Assembly (NCBI RefSeq): GCF_019130065.1
Contig: NZ_JAHSPG010000018.1
Coordinates: 558,001 to 622,000 of the forward strand
Length of the DNA: 64,000 nt
Direction of reading: 5' to 3'
DNA from: Pinibacter aurantiacus
GTDB taxonomy: Bacteria; Bacteroidota; Bacteroidia; Chitinophagales; Chitinophagaceae
Both the position numbers and the translations under genes were made by a program. Shown here in pieces: positions 33,901 to 42,904 of this stretch. The notes under the pieces were generated by a model. It saw nothing but the letters and a program-made list of their open reading frames with translations. It searched no databases and had not been told where the DNA came from. Each line of letters opens with the position of its first letter. Within the stretch, counting starts at the first letter, position 1.

Positions 33901-35413
33901 CAGTATTGTAACTGCCTATAAAGCCAGTGTTTGTGTAAGGCAATACAGATGCCGTTAAGCCTGTTGGCAGCTCCGAATAATCGTCGTAATGGATTTGAGT
34001 AAGCACATCAAGTGTGGTGGCTGGTGGCAATGGGTTGCAGCTTATATTAGCCTTGATGGCCGTTGTGGTTCCGCCACTGCCAACGGTTCCAGCAGCAACA
34101 ATCTCTGCTACAAATTCATCAGCACTGGTAAAGTTGTCATCTAAAACAATGCTGTTGGTTGCCTGTTTGTCTCCGGATACCCCTGGAGTATTTAGCACGA
34201 GATCGGCAGATACAGGTACAGTAGTTGTTCCCGTTTGTATTTGCAGCGGTGTTTCTGTTTGCGTTTGTGTCTGTGTTTTTACCAACGCTTGTAAAGAAGC
34301 GAATGAGCCTGTGTAATTGATGAACCCTGTAAGCAACGGGCGATTGAGGACATCGTATAATATTGCCTGCCATTTGCTGTCTTTGCGCATATTGGCATCC
34401 TGTGTCATTACCAACCTCTCTCTTTCATCGTATATCATGTACACTTCTACCGCACCTGGTGCTTTCTTCATGATCATGCGATTACGCGCATCGTACTCGT
34501 AGCGGAAGCATTGTTCGTTGAGGATTGTGGTAGTCAGTTGATAGTTGCTGGTTATTAACGCGTTTACGCCTTCGGGCTGAATGATGCATCGAAGATTGTT
34601 AAGCCGGTCATAGATGTAATATGTATAAATCCACCCATGGCCGTTGATCCCTGCGCCCTCATCTGCGGTACCCGTGTACTGTACTTTCGTCAATACAACA
34701 TGCCCTTTTTTGTCTTTAAATGTTATCGTTTGTTTACCGCTTTCATCAACTGTTACATTTTTAAAAAGTTCATTAGCGTTGTATTGGTTTGTGCCGGAAT
34801 AAGTACCAAAGGTTCCTGTATTGTTTGTTGCATTGGTTACTTCCCATATTCTTACACTGTCTGCTGTTGTGTTGAACCAATATTTCACTTCAACTCCTTT
34901 ATCATTGCCTACCCAACTGTTGCCCGGAGCCAACAGCTTTTGGACACGGTTAAGAGGGGAGGCTTCAAAATTTGTTTGACTGTAGTAAAACGTTTCTCCC
35001 TGACCTGAAAGTAGGGTGTTGTAAAAGCTTTTTTGCTCTGTAAACGGATCGTGTTTTAAGCTACCGTCAGTCCCCGTTGAAACATATGGCAGGTATTTCA
35101 AACTCTCCTTTCCAAATGCATCATAACAAACTGGCACAACAACATCCTGCGCGGGATTGCCGGTTACCTGCGACCCTTGCTTTACAACTGCCTGTAGCGG
35201 ACGTCCCAAGCCATCGGCATATTGTGTAGTCTGTACTACTTCATTCGGTTTGCGATTGATATCTACCACGTCTAAGGTATTTTTATACGGCTGCTGAGAC
35301 GTCCAGGTGCGAATGAAATTTATAGGAATGGTTGTTCCATAAGGCCCAGGCTGGGCGCTAAGAAAAAGAGGACCCGCTAAAAAAGCGAGAAAAAGTATGA
35401 TAAAGTATTTCAT
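30983..35413 (-). CDS. Sec-exported Rhs repeat protein with C-terminal toxin tip
   Basis: This is a 1476-aa product. It has a signal peptide (KYFIILFLAFLAGPLFLSAQ), a DUF6443-type N-terminal region (FIRTWTSQQPYKN, TTQYADGLGRPLQAVVKQGS, YDAFGKESLKYLPY), then many YD/Rhs repeats (YDDLGRVASVKKK, YDYDDNGNLTQDLNK). The Rhs core boundary is Y(R)SLDPQTGRFWQQDPRLG at ~1240. The linker from residue 1310 to 1382 is shared with the two orphan cassettes. The tip (residues 1383-1476; 30986-31267) is GRHMMEPGRTVPVQILEQAI ... DPKGSQALMHYIEMSKNGK ... NTIWHF. The late His and strand pattern look like a small RNase (BECR-type), which is inference. The Rhs shell should encase the tip; the toxin-specific immunity gene follows directly. 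Confidence 0.93.
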   Translation of the reverse strand: MKYFIILFLAFLAGPLFLSAQPGPYGTTIPINFIRTWTSQQPYKNTLDVVDINRKPNEVVQTTQYADGLGRPLQAVVKQGSQVTGNPAQDVVVPVCYDAFGKESLKYLPYVSTGTDGSLKHDPFTEQKSFYNTLLSGQGETFYYSQTNFEASPLNRVQKLLAPGNSWVGNDKGVEVKYWFNTTADSVRIWEVTNATNNTGTFGTYSGTNQYNANELFKNVTVDESGKQTITFKDKKGHVVLTKVQYTGTADEGAGINGHGWIYTYYIYDRLNNLRCIIQPEGVNALITSNYQLTTTILNEQCFRYEYDARNRMIMKKAPGAVEVYMIYDERERLVMTQDANMRKDSKWQAILYDVLNRPLLTGFINYTGSFASLQALVKTQTQTQTETPLQIQTGTTTVPVSADLVLNTPGVSGDKQATNSIVLDDNFTSADEFVAEIVAAGTVGSGGTTTAIKANISCNPLPPATTLDVLTQIHYDDYSELPTGLTASVLPYTNTGFIGSYNTAPDYAQEIKASDKTKGFVTWTRTRVLGTDQFISNANLYDDKGRLIQVQSLNATGGKDVVTAQYNWAGKPLRSLQKIDKGGANAQSIELLTTHAYDDLGRVASVKKKVTKAGVVDAEKIIVQNEYDALGQLKKETLAPEYNSNTGLESLTYDYNIRGWLLGANRDYIKNANSTANYFGYDLGYDKTNTIIPSESYTAQFNGNIAGTIWKTKGSGELRKYDFTYDAVSRLTGAAFGQYTGSNFDNNGKVNYSVSNLSYDANGNIITMNQMGLKGTSSDFIDKLAYHYIPGTNKLLEVIDAKNDANSSLGDFKYNAKSGKDYDYDDNGNLTQDLNKSINAKGIVYNHLNLPQKIKTAKGTVEYVYDAAGNKLKKIVTEGTMVKTTLYLDGAVFQNDTLQFIAHEEGRIRITRNPQLNTQNFTFDYFLRDYLGNVRMVLTDEQQTNGYNPITFEDANKTYEQNYYDKADVGVTARPPAFGDEATNGKQVQLLRKTTQSVGVGKLIKVMAGDKINAKVDYYTPDVVTDNSNANGLNSALGSLGNLIDNGAAGAVLKGTGTAITNGLTAAGFIGNLLNDQNNTNASENPKAYLNVLFFDEQFNYVSQNSGFSQIGVKGSKDQRVLSNKEAAKNGWAYVYVNNESNNLVYFDNFQVSQERGRILEENHYYPYGLTMAGISSKAASFGGAENKYKYNGIEQNNDFDINMYDAYYRSLDPQTGRFWQQDPRLGMSISSYAAMQDNPVFYADPLGDTVINGQKYEPTSFANATYLAGVTVTPTSSKKAELADYLSRVGTEIESMKCHIDGQREALKEQQRMLEVYSKLDFAHGQVMPPMSPFWGHFIQRTYGSHYVGTNGYLGGLVPTTGMPPAVGIAGGVNALGAVENLGEGEALFNFGGSAGRHMMEPGRTVPVQILEQAISGSEGLVDPKGSQALMHYIEMSKNGKLYNLEVLYDEPTNTIWHFKYTQDPIGPLKAIPK

Positions 35414-35487
35414 TTTTCGGCGTAATTTTTAAGTATCCAGGAGTCTGGAAAATTCAATTCATTGAGCTTAGTTGAATTCGATGAACT

Positions 35488-35520
35488 GCTGAGAGAATCG
35501 TCAAATTGGTTTCTCTTAGC
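35488..35520. terminator. Hairpin between the two large Rhs-type genes
   Basis: Arms gctgagagaa and ttctcttagc pair with one mismatch around a 13-nt loop. No T-run follows on either strand, so it may be a processing or partial stop signal rather than a classic terminator. It lies 12 bp after the stop of the SpvB-like gene. Confidence 0.3.
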
Positions 35521-35531
35521 AATGACAATTA

Positions 35532-38500
35532 TCAATACTGGTTGTAGTAAAATTTATCATTATAACCATTGTCTATGTACATATCTGGCAAGGTCATCCA
35601 TTCGTCAGAATCTTTTGCGAACCATGTGTGGTCGGTAGATACTTCATAAGAATGCCCCGAATTCCACTCGTTTCCAATTTTAACACTATACCCGCCGGGT
35701 GGCACATATCCCAACTGCTGATCAGTGCCATAGTAACTCGCTTTAAAGTAATAAACCTGGCCTGTTTCTATGTTGGTTAATGTAAGGTAAACCACTGGAT
35801 CTGGCGGATGCACCTCATTGCCAGTAGTACGATTATAGTAAGCGGCATAAAAGTGTTGATTATAATACTCCTCTAAGCTCCCAACCTGAGTAGGGTTCAG
35901 GTGGCTTGTAAAATATACGGGCACACCTCCATCTCCAAGGTCATACCAGGAAATTATCTGCTGGGCAAAAGCCTGTGCCTGGCAATTAGCATCTGCCTGA
36001 GATATAGTTGATGTAAACTCAATCCCATAATCTGGATAACCAATATATTTACCCTCGCCTGAAGAAGAATAATACATGCCACTTAAGTCTTCACTAACAT
36101 ACGCACATGGCAATGTAGCATTGGCATATGCCTGCGCGTTCTCATCGATATCCTGCTGAGCCTTGGCATCAGCGTCGGCCTTAGAAACAGTGGAACTGTA
36201 TTTTTGTGCCGGCACTTCATAAACTACATACGAAGATTGCTGACCGGGGGCGCAATTATTGCGATAGGAGTATACCGCCTTGGCCCCGTTATACCACAAG
36301 CAGTCGCCCTTTATGTTGGCGTATGCCTGCCCATTTCTGTCTATATCGTTTTGAGCCTGCCAATCGGCATCTTCCTGTGAAATATTGGAGCCGTAGGTCC
36401 TCGCTGGTACTGTATAGGTGATTGCAGACGGAGTACCACCTACTGCACAAGTGCTGTTGCGAGTAAAGGACTTGTTTTTAACGATATTGTACCATTTATA
36501 ATTACTGTTACCATTACTATTCTGCCCATTATAGCTATAAGATATTTTCTTTATAATATTTTTGTCTTTGTCTTTTATGCACACGAGTCTTTCAAAACTG
36601 TCATATTCGTAGTAAGTAGTGTTACCATTGATATCAGTTTCACTGGTCACACCTGTCAATGGACTATAAGTATAGGTTTTTACTATCGCACCGGGTATAT
36701 TACGCAGGTTATTCAACTGTGCACGAATGACATCGTCGTCTCCTTTTCCAGTTGCTCCGTCGAGCACGCTTTGAGAGATATACCCTTTTGCCACATCATA
36801 GGTTGTGTTTACAATTTTGGCTACAGGATAGAGTGAATTGTAACCCCACAAAAACACTTCTTTGTTGCCGTCGGAGGTCTGTTGTTCCAACACATGCCCA
36901 TAGGTGTCATAGCGGTTGTATTGTATTTTAGTTTGTAGGGCTTCACTGTTTGCGGAAGCTTTCACCTGATCAGGAAGCACGAGCTCACCTTTCTGCCTGT
37001 AACTGTTTTGTACTGTGCCTAACAACGTTTCTGCTCCATTCTTTGTCTCGTACGTTTTTTGTACGAGTACCGGAGCAAGTATATGTTTAGTGACCATTGC
37101 CTGGGATATGGCATCTGTCATATCCTGCGGATATTTGAACCGCGTTGTTTGGATGCTGCCATCACTCGAGATTGATGCTGTTTTGGTAATATAAGTGTGG
37201 GCAGGGTTTTCATAATAAAAAGTGGTTCTACTTTGACTTTTGCTAATGGCACTATCTTGCAACACCTGCTCATAAAGATATGGGTAGCCACCAGGCATAC
37301 CTCCATCATCAGCATCAGGCTTAACTATCGTGGGATCATAATCTCCTATATAAAATTCTTCTTTCTCTTTTAGTAAAAAAGTCTGGTTGGTAATAAGAGA
37401 ATATTTACCCGGCGTGATATCCAAATCACAACGTGGTTGATAATTGGGCAGGTAAACATTTTTATATGGATTAAATCCAAGCCATTGATTTCCTATGTTA
37501 TTATTGTTTTCTATGTTAATATGGCTTACATACTGATCAGGAAAAGCACCTGTCAATGTTGAAGAACTTAAATAAACGGGCGCCTTTTTAAGTTGCTCAA
37601 TAAAATGCTCTGTATTTCTGGAACCATCTGGTGTGAAGTATTGGTGCATCCCTTGTAAAAAATAATATGTACTAGATCTGTTGCCTAAACCGCCACCCTG
37701 ATCCTGGCCATACGAATATTGATTGCGGGTAACTTTTACAATCTTGCCAGAGGCATTATAATCGACCGTGGCCAAAAGTGCATGATCATACACAGGATTG
37801 TGCTCGTACTCCCGTACTGCTTCGCCTCCTACGGCGAGGTAATTAAATCCTGTATAAGATTTGTCAGGATGAACTTCTTCCACATAATGATACAGAACAC
37901 CATTATTGCTATTATCATCATAAAGGGTGCCTTCATAAACAGGCTGAGAAAAAATGTGCATATCCGTGCCCAGTGGATGATAGTATGGTAGAGCAAACGA
38001 CTTTTTGTTCCATTCAGTTAATCTTCCAGTGCTTCGCAAAAAGGAAGAGGCTGACACGGTTGGGAAATTATACCGGTAAGAAGTTTTAAGGGACTTAGCA
38101 GCAACCCCATCATTCACTTCAATGCTTTTGATCCGTATGCCGCCAATTGGTATGTTTTGATCGAGATCAGAGTTGTATATCTCATTGCCTTCATATTCCA
38201 GCGTTATTTTTTCTCCCTTATTGGAAGAAATTGACTTTAAGCTTCCCACCATCGCTGACTGCCCATCCGGCGTTCGGTCTGAGTATTGGTGATTGACGGG
38301 ATCGCCGAATGCAACCCTGCCGCCATCATAGTCATAGCGATACAAATTGTAAGTGGCCGCGTCATCAAAAATGTGAAGAGTTCCCGGACTATTGTCTTTG
38401 CGATTTACTGTATAATACGGATCAGCAGGAAGTAATGTGCCATTTGGTTTTCCGTTATAATATCCCCAATAATCTTGGCCATAACCAACCATATACGGCG

Positions 38501-39944
38501 CCATTTCATAATAATCAAATTGGTATGTCATTTCTTCTACACCCGCTGCATTTAATATGTGAAGTTGTTTTAATTGGCCATAGTAATCAAGGTCAAAAAT
38601 CACAGACCTCACGATGTCACCCGTTGCTGTTGTGTAATCAATTTTGTTGCAGACATAAACCGAATCGGCCATATATTGCCACAGGGGGATCGGTTTATAT
38701 TTGAACGCCATTTTACCACCCGGGAAAACAATTTCTTTTAATGGTTTGTTAGCAAAATAACTTAGAGAGGCTCCGTTTTCCACATCATGGTATTTCAGCC
38801 TTGTTCCATTATACATCTCCTTCAGCAGGTCCTGTAATTGAAACACTGCGTCATAGTAACTTGATGTCTGTTGCTTTTCAAGACTATAGAAATAATCCAT
38901 TTGACGCGTGTAAAACTTCATAGTAGACACGTTCATATAGTCATCTAAGAGACCCGGTTTTTGCCAGCTCATATTGCTGCCCATTGTTTCCATAGCTGTC
39001 AGGCATCCCTGCATCTGCTGTTGCAACGCATCTATATCGTCAGAATACATTTGTAATTCCCTGGTCTTCTCTGATATTCTTGCATTAAGTTCACCATCCC
39101 CGACAGCTACAGGAGGAAGTTGCAGAGGCTGATTATAACCAGTATAGTGAGCCGTTTCGTTATAACTGATGTCTGCGAATTCTTTATCGTATGTAAAAGA
39201 GATCTCTCTATTGTTGGCCGTTTTAATTTTTGTGGTTACCCAACTGCTTATGCAATCGACGTTAAAACTTCCCTTGGGCCCTGCTCCGTTAACAGTTGCA
39301 TTTGATGGAGAAGCTGCATACAACTCATAAATGTTGCCCAGGTTATCTGTCACTGTAAAACTATGCAGCTCAGGATCTGAACATTCAATTTTAATATCTG
39401 TTTGCTCCAGCGGGTTCACTTTGAGAGGGTGATCAGAACAACCCCTACATTCGTCGTTACTTTCTAACACAAATTTTACAGTATTACCCCCCAGGTTTAA
39501 AGTAAAAATATCCGATTCTGCATCACTGATATTACTGTTTACATTTCTTATATATTCAGTTTCAGTTATTGCTCCGGCGGCATGCTTCCCTGGAGTAATA
39601 GGGTCGAGAAGTATTCCATTTTCATCTGGCATACTACCTCTCATGGTGCGGCTGATTGTGCACGCTCCGCTTGAAAGTGCCCAACCATAACCGGCCAGTC
39701 CCGGTGACTGGCCCGCTTTTATTCCCTTTGCACTATAACTGAGGCTTACAGGAAGGTGGATATTTTCCTGTGTGATATCGAACAATGGAAGATTGTAACT
39801 AAAAGTTCCTGTTGTATAATCTACATTGGAAGCTGGCTTCACTTCCGAAAGTGCTGTGGACATAATACCCGGCTTTATATCCTGCGCCCGGCAAAAGTTA
39901 ATGTACCACAAGAAAAAAAATAGAACTACCAATTTTGTTTTCAT
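35532..39944 (-). CDS. SpvB/YD-repeat protein with DUF5977-like repeats
   Basis: The start is set at the ATG at 39944 (a TTG lies three codons upstream), giving a signal peptide MKTKLVVLFFFLWYINFCRAQ and 1470 aa. The N-terminal part (TTGTFSYNLPLFDITQENIHLPVSLSYSAKGIKAGQSPGLAGYGWALS) resembles the SpvB/TcdB-like start of secreted Rhs relatives. The middle has YD repeats (YEYDSFERLVCIKDKDKN). Near the end three ~60-aa DUF5977-like repeats (e.g. FTRNSTCAV ... DIDRNGQAYANIKG) occupy about residues 1150-1335. There is no obvious toxin tip, and no immunity gene follows. It sits upstream of the Rhs toxin gene like TcB beside TcC of Tc toxins and may form part of the shell. Confidence 0.88.
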   Translation of the reverse strand: MKTKLVVLFFFLWYINFCRAQDIKPGIMSTALSEVKPASNVDYTTGTFSYNLPLFDITQENIHLPVSLSYSAKGIKAGQSPGLAGYGWALSSGACTISRTMRGSMPDENGILLDPITPGKHAAGAITETEYIRNVNSNISDAESDIFTLNLGGNTVKFVLESNDECRGCSDHPLKVNPLEQTDIKIECSDPELHSFTVTDNLGNIYELYAASPSNATVNGAGPKGSFNVDCISSWVTTKIKTANNREISFTYDKEFADISYNETAHYTGYNQPLQLPPVAVGDGELNARISEKTRELQMYSDDIDALQQQMQGCLTAMETMGSNMSWQKPGLLDDYMNVSTMKFYTRQMDYFYSLEKQQTSSYYDAVFQLQDLLKEMYNGTRLKYHDVENGASLSYFANKPLKEIVFPGGKMAFKYKPIPLWQYMADSVYVCNKIDYTTATGDIVRSVIFDLDYYGQLKQLHILNAAGVEEMTYQFDYYEMAPYMVGYGQDYWGYYNGKPNGTLLPADPYYTVNRKDNSPGTLHIFDDAATYNLYRYDYDGGRVAFGDPVNHQYSDRTPDGQSAMVGSLKSISSNKGEKITLEYEGNEIYNSDLDQNIPIGGIRIKSIEVNDGVAAKSLKTSYRYNFPTVSASSFLRSTGRLTEWNKKSFALPYYHPLGTDMHIFSQPVYEGTLYDDNSNNGVLYHYVEEVHPDKSYTGFNYLAVGGEAVREYEHNPVYDHALLATVDYNASGKIVKVTRNQYSYGQDQGGGLGNRSSTYYFLQGMHQYFTPDGSRNTEHFIEQLKKAPVYLSSSTLTGAFPDQYVSHINIENNNNIGNQWLGFNPYKNVYLPNYQPRCDLDITPGKYSLITNQTFLLKEKEEFYIGDYDPTIVKPDADDGGMPGGYPYLYEQVLQDSAISKSQSRTTFYYENPAHTYITKTASISSDGSIQTTRFKYPQDMTDAISQAMVTKHILAPVLVQKTYETKNGAETLLGTVQNSYRQKGELVLPDQVKASANSEALQTKIQYNRYDTYGHVLEQQTSDGNKEVFLWGYNSLYPVAKIVNTTYDVAKGYISQSVLDGATGKGDDDVIRAQLNNLRNIPGAIVKTYTYSPLTGVTSETDINGNTTYYEYDSFERLVCIKDKDKNIIKKISYSYNGQNSNGNSNYKWYNIVKNKSFTRNSTCAVGGTPSAITYTVPARTYGSNISQEDADWQAQNDIDRNGQAYANIKGDCLWYNGAKAVYSYRNNCAPGQQSSYVVYEVPAQKYSSTVSKADADAKAQQDIDENAQAYANATLPCAYVSEDLSGMYYSSSGEGKYIGYPDYGIEFTSTISQADANCQAQAFAQQIISWYDLGDGGVPVYFTSHLNPTQVGSLEEYYNQHFYAAYYNRTTGNEVHPPDPVVYLTLTNIETGQVYYFKASYYGTDQQLGYVPPGGYSVKIGNEWNSGHSYEVSTDHTWFAKDSDEWMTLPDMYIDNGYNDKFYYNQY

Positions 39945-39996
39945 AAGAAACAATTTTTTTCTAAAGGCCTGTCAATTATTTAAATTATGTAAGAAT

Positions 39997-40959
39997 TTAC
40001 TTCGCGGACTCTTTTACCACTTTAATCTCTTCTTTCAATTGTATGATGTAAAGCATTAGCTCTTCAATTTTTTCCTGCTGTTGTTTTACAATTTCACCAA
40101 CATCCAAGCCTTGTTTCTCTATCACATCAGCAGAAACCATCCCTGGTAAATGTTTGTTTGTTTTTATATAGGACGACACAGAATCTAAAGATGGAAGTCT
40201 ATAAGAAGGCTCGAAAACGTAATCTGCCCAGCCCAATTGTGTTACAATTACTTTTTTGGCTCTTACGTTGCCCTTTACAGAAAGCATTTCAGAGGGATAC
40301 ATGGTTCCTATTCCCAAATAGCCGGCATCACTTAACACAAGGCTACCGTTCGGAGCATTCAAACCAAAAATAACGGCATTTGCTTCCCATGCACCTACAG
40401 AATTGTAGCGCGCAATCCTCAGAGAATTGTTTTGAAAATTATCAGACCAATAATACATCCCCATTTGCTTTGTAGTAGAAGCTGCCCGCATCAAGAAACC
40501 TGAAAAACTCAAACTGCTTTCAAGGTTCATTAGAAATCCGGCACTGCTTTTTATGTGTAAGGGATAACGAGGATCGTCCGTTCCTATGCCAACATCTCCA
40601 TCAGAATCTTCGGTTAGAATTCTTGACCAGGGTTGCGCAGGATTGTTCGCAACTTTTCGGCAGTAAAAATTTTGATCAAAAAAACTACCCGTAAACTGCA
40701 TAGCATAGTTATTGGTCTTATCACCATGTCGTACATCCAACAGGTGCCACCACGGCCAGGCACTGTTACCTCCGGTCGGATAACCGACTGGATAATTAAC
40801 GGGATGAACCGTCTCAAAAAAACCAGACTTCGCGCCTGCGTCTCCTCTTAGGCCTGCATCATCCCTAACTTCCGTTCTCGAACTATCAATTCCCCAAGCC
40901 TGCGAATACCCTTCATTAAAAACAATCATTAAGATCAACACGGTCAAAACCTTTTTCAT
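39997..40959 (-). CDS. Secreted tail-fibre-like protein with pyocin-knob-type region
   Basis: The 320-aa product has a signal peptide (MKKVLTVLILMIVFNEGYSQ). The middle holds a knob-like block (NYAMQFTGSFFDQNFYCRK...PAQPWSRI) followed by GDVGIGTDDPRYPLHI, the usual lead-in to tail-fibre-like trimeric domains. The C-terminus ends in VFEPSYRLPSLDSVSSYIKT then HLPGMVSADVIEKQGLDVGE and a coiled coil (IVKQQQEKIEELMLYIIQLKEEIKV), as in trimeric Bacteroidota surface fibres. It may be a receptor-binding or surface-display component encoded before the two large Rhs-type genes. Confidence 0.8.
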   Translation of the reverse strand: MKKVLTVLILMIVFNEGYSQAWGIDSSRTEVRDDAGLRGDAGAKSGFFETVHPVNYPVGYPTGGNSAWPWWHLLDVRHGDKTNNYAMQFTGSFFDQNFYCRKVANNPAQPWSRILTEDSDGDVGIGTDDPRYPLHIKSSAGFLMNLESSLSFSGFLMRAASTTKQMGMYYWSDNFQNNSLRIARYNSVGAWEANAVIFGLNAPNGSLVLSDAGYLGIGTMYPSEMLSVKGNVRAKKVIVTQLGWADYVFEPSYRLPSLDSVSSYIKTNKHLPGMVSADVIEKQGLDVGEIVKQQQEKIEELMLYIIQLKEEIKVVKESAK

Positions 40960-40999
40960 GATAAGTCTATTTTATATTTTATATTTTTATTTTTTGTTC

Positions 41000-42457
41000 C
41001 TACAAACCCACACCCGCTCTAAATTTCAATGGTTGTGATTGCGGCGCTTGCTGCTTCCACAAAAAGTCATATAGCAACTGTACATTGCTAGTACGCTTAC
41101 CCGTTTTTACTTTTTTGCTAATGCCGAGCAAAGCGCTCTGCTGCCATACGTTCACATTGGAATGCAGTTCTCGAAGACTTTTGAATGACTGCATGTAGTT
41201 GTACTCTGCACCTCCGGAAATCCAAAAGGAACCTTTAAGCTTCGCGTCACAAAACACCCCAATGTTTACGCCTTCGCTGCTGAAATGAATATCTTTAAGG
41301 GGATGGCCAAAACCCGCTTTGTATGCGGCCTTTATACCCAAAGTACTCTTATCTGAGAGACGGTATCCGAGTGAAAGGCCTAGATCCATTATAGATGGCA
41401 GCCATTTACTGCTTCCTCCACTTTGAATGATGATGCCAGGTTCTAATCTTTGTAAGAAAGTTTTGGTCTTTTGTGTTTTCGGCTTGAAGTCTGGTTGTTC
41501 GATATCGCTACTGGCACCACCGAGTTTATTCACCTTATCTTTTAATGTATTGAGTTGTTGCTGTGCTGCTTGCATCGATTGGTCCAATGGATTGGCAGCG
41601 GCACCAGCTGCACCACTCGGTGTCGGCAATGCGGTTGCGCCTAATCTTTCTTGTAGAATAGATTGCACGCTTGCTCTCGTTTGCAGTCCCGCAATGGCAG
41701 CAATGGGATCGCTTGCAGCTGATGCGCCCGCAGAAGGGAACAACTGTGCGAGGTAGCTATTTTTCTGCATGAAAGACTGAAAGGAGGGCAGTTGACGAAG
41801 TGTGGCCAGCGCTTTTTCTTCCAGCATTTTTTGATCATGAAAGATATTTTTATATTCTTCTATTTGCTGACGATAGTAGTAAACTTCCTTTTTAAAGTTG
41901 GTCAGCTCTTTGGTCATGCCATACTTTTCCAACTGCGAAGTGAGCAGTTCTTTTCTTTGTTTGATGAAAGCTTCAATCTGCTCTGCCGAATACAAGTTGC
42001 CTTCCAGCTTTTGCAAATCGCCACTTAACTGTTTTACTTCACCAAGCTTGTTACTGTTCAATACTACACTTTGTTCTAAAAATTTGGAAGCTGTTTGTAA
42101 ACTGTCCAATCCGGGAATGTAATTGGCTATTCTCTTTCCTTGCAGAGGATTTTTTAATTGCTGCTGCAGCTTATTGTATTGCTCTTGAGTGCCGGCAAAC
42201 AAGGCAACCGCAGAGCTGTCTTTTGCTACCAGTTTTTTTTGCAGCTTTTTTTCCTGCTTCGCAAATCTTGACAAGGCTTTCGCAAGCTGTTTGTCCATGC
42301 GGTCGTTAAGCGCATCGTATTTTTTATCAATTGATAATATTGCTTTGCCAGAGAAATTAAGTACGCTATCAACTTGCGCCCTTGAAAGTAGGGGAGCAGA
42401 CAAAACGAGCAATAATAAAATGAAAGGTAATTTTTTGTTTACCGGAACTTGCTTCAT
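41000..42457 (-). CDS. Outer-membrane-type protein with long coiled coil and C-terminal barrel
   Basis: The 485-aa product has a signal peptide (KLPFILLLLVLSAPLLSRAQ). Residues ~25-310 are almost wholly helical and coiled-coil (LAKALSRFAKQEKKLQKKLV, LTNFKKEVYYYRQQIEEYKN). Residues ~330-485 alternate strands (IIIQSGGSSKWLPSIMDLGL, LGIKAAYKAGFG, FWISGGAEYNYM, SNVQLLYDFLWKQ) like a small outer-membrane beta barrel. It is the first gene of the minus-strand toxin operon, and such genes often precede Rhs loci in this phylum (from memory). It may anchor or export the shell. This is inference. Confidence 0.75.
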   Translation of the reverse strand: MKQVPVNKKLPFILLLLVLSAPLLSRAQVDSVLNFSGKAILSIDKKYDALNDRMDKQLAKALSRFAKQEKKLQKKLVAKDSSAVALFAGTQEQYNKLQQQLKNPLQGKRIANYIPGLDSLQTASKFLEQSVVLNSNKLGEVKQLSGDLQKLEGNLYSAEQIEAFIKQRKELLTSQLEKYGMTKELTNFKKEVYYYRQQIEEYKNIFHDQKMLEEKALATLRQLPSFQSFMQKNSYLAQLFPSAGASAASDPIAAIAGLQTRASVQSILQERLGATALPTPSGAAGAAANPLDQSMQAAQQQLNTLKDKVNKLGGASSDIEQPDFKPKTQKTKTFLQRLEPGIIIQSGGSSKWLPSIMDLGLSLGYRLSDKSTLGIKAAYKAGFGHPLKDIHFSSEGVNIGVFCDAKLKGSFWISGGAEYNYMQSFKSLRELHSNVNVWQQSALLGISKKVKTGKRTSNVQLLYDFLWKQQAPQSQPLKFRAGVGL

Positions 42458-42764
42458 ATAGCATTGTTTTGATTCCGGTAAGTACGAGGCGGGAGGTAAC
42501 TAGCAACAACAAACGAAATGTTTGCAAAACGAAGGTTACCCGTTTTTGCGAGATCTCAAAATGTATTGAACAAATTCTTTTGAACAGATTCTTTTTAAAC
42601 AAGTCGCAGACCGAAAATATAAAGTGATAGTATTTGTTGTTTTGTGTTTTATTATTACAAAAAAAAATGCGACCTTTTACAACAGGCTGCTATTAACGAC
42701 ATTGATATTGCAACGCAATGCTTTTAGTTATACCACCAATACTTAAGGACAGGCTTTTTTATTT

Positions 42765-42780
42765 ACGCAAACGTTTGACT
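42765..42780. promoter_or_regulatory. LacI-type operator-like palindrome before the PUL-2 sigma gene
   Basis: The sequence acgcaaacgtttgact contains a perfect CAAACGTTTG core and matches the 16-bp consensus at 14 positions. It lies ~132 bp before the sigma start in a 447-bp divergent gap (42458-42904) that should also hold the toxin-operon promoter. Nothing else was recognised in that gap. Confidence 0.45.
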
Positions 42781-42904
42781 AAAATTGTTTAGGTAGAAAC
42801 CCCTACATTTAGCGGTCGAAATTACATTTGAAGAGCTTGGTGTGACTGACTCCGGCATTTTGTGATAATGTTACACCACTATTTTTTTAGCCAAAACGAT
42901 TTGC

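Noticed and set aside
30983-35413. T6SS-delivered Rhs effector
   Set aside because: The protein has a Sec signal peptide and no PAAR or VgrG-binding N-terminus, and there are no T6SS genes in the window. Delivery through a T6SS elsewhere cannot be wholly excluded.
39997-40959. Prophage tail fibre gene
   Set aside because: The product has a Sec signal peptide and no phage structural, lysis or integrase genes are nearby; it fits the toxin operon better.
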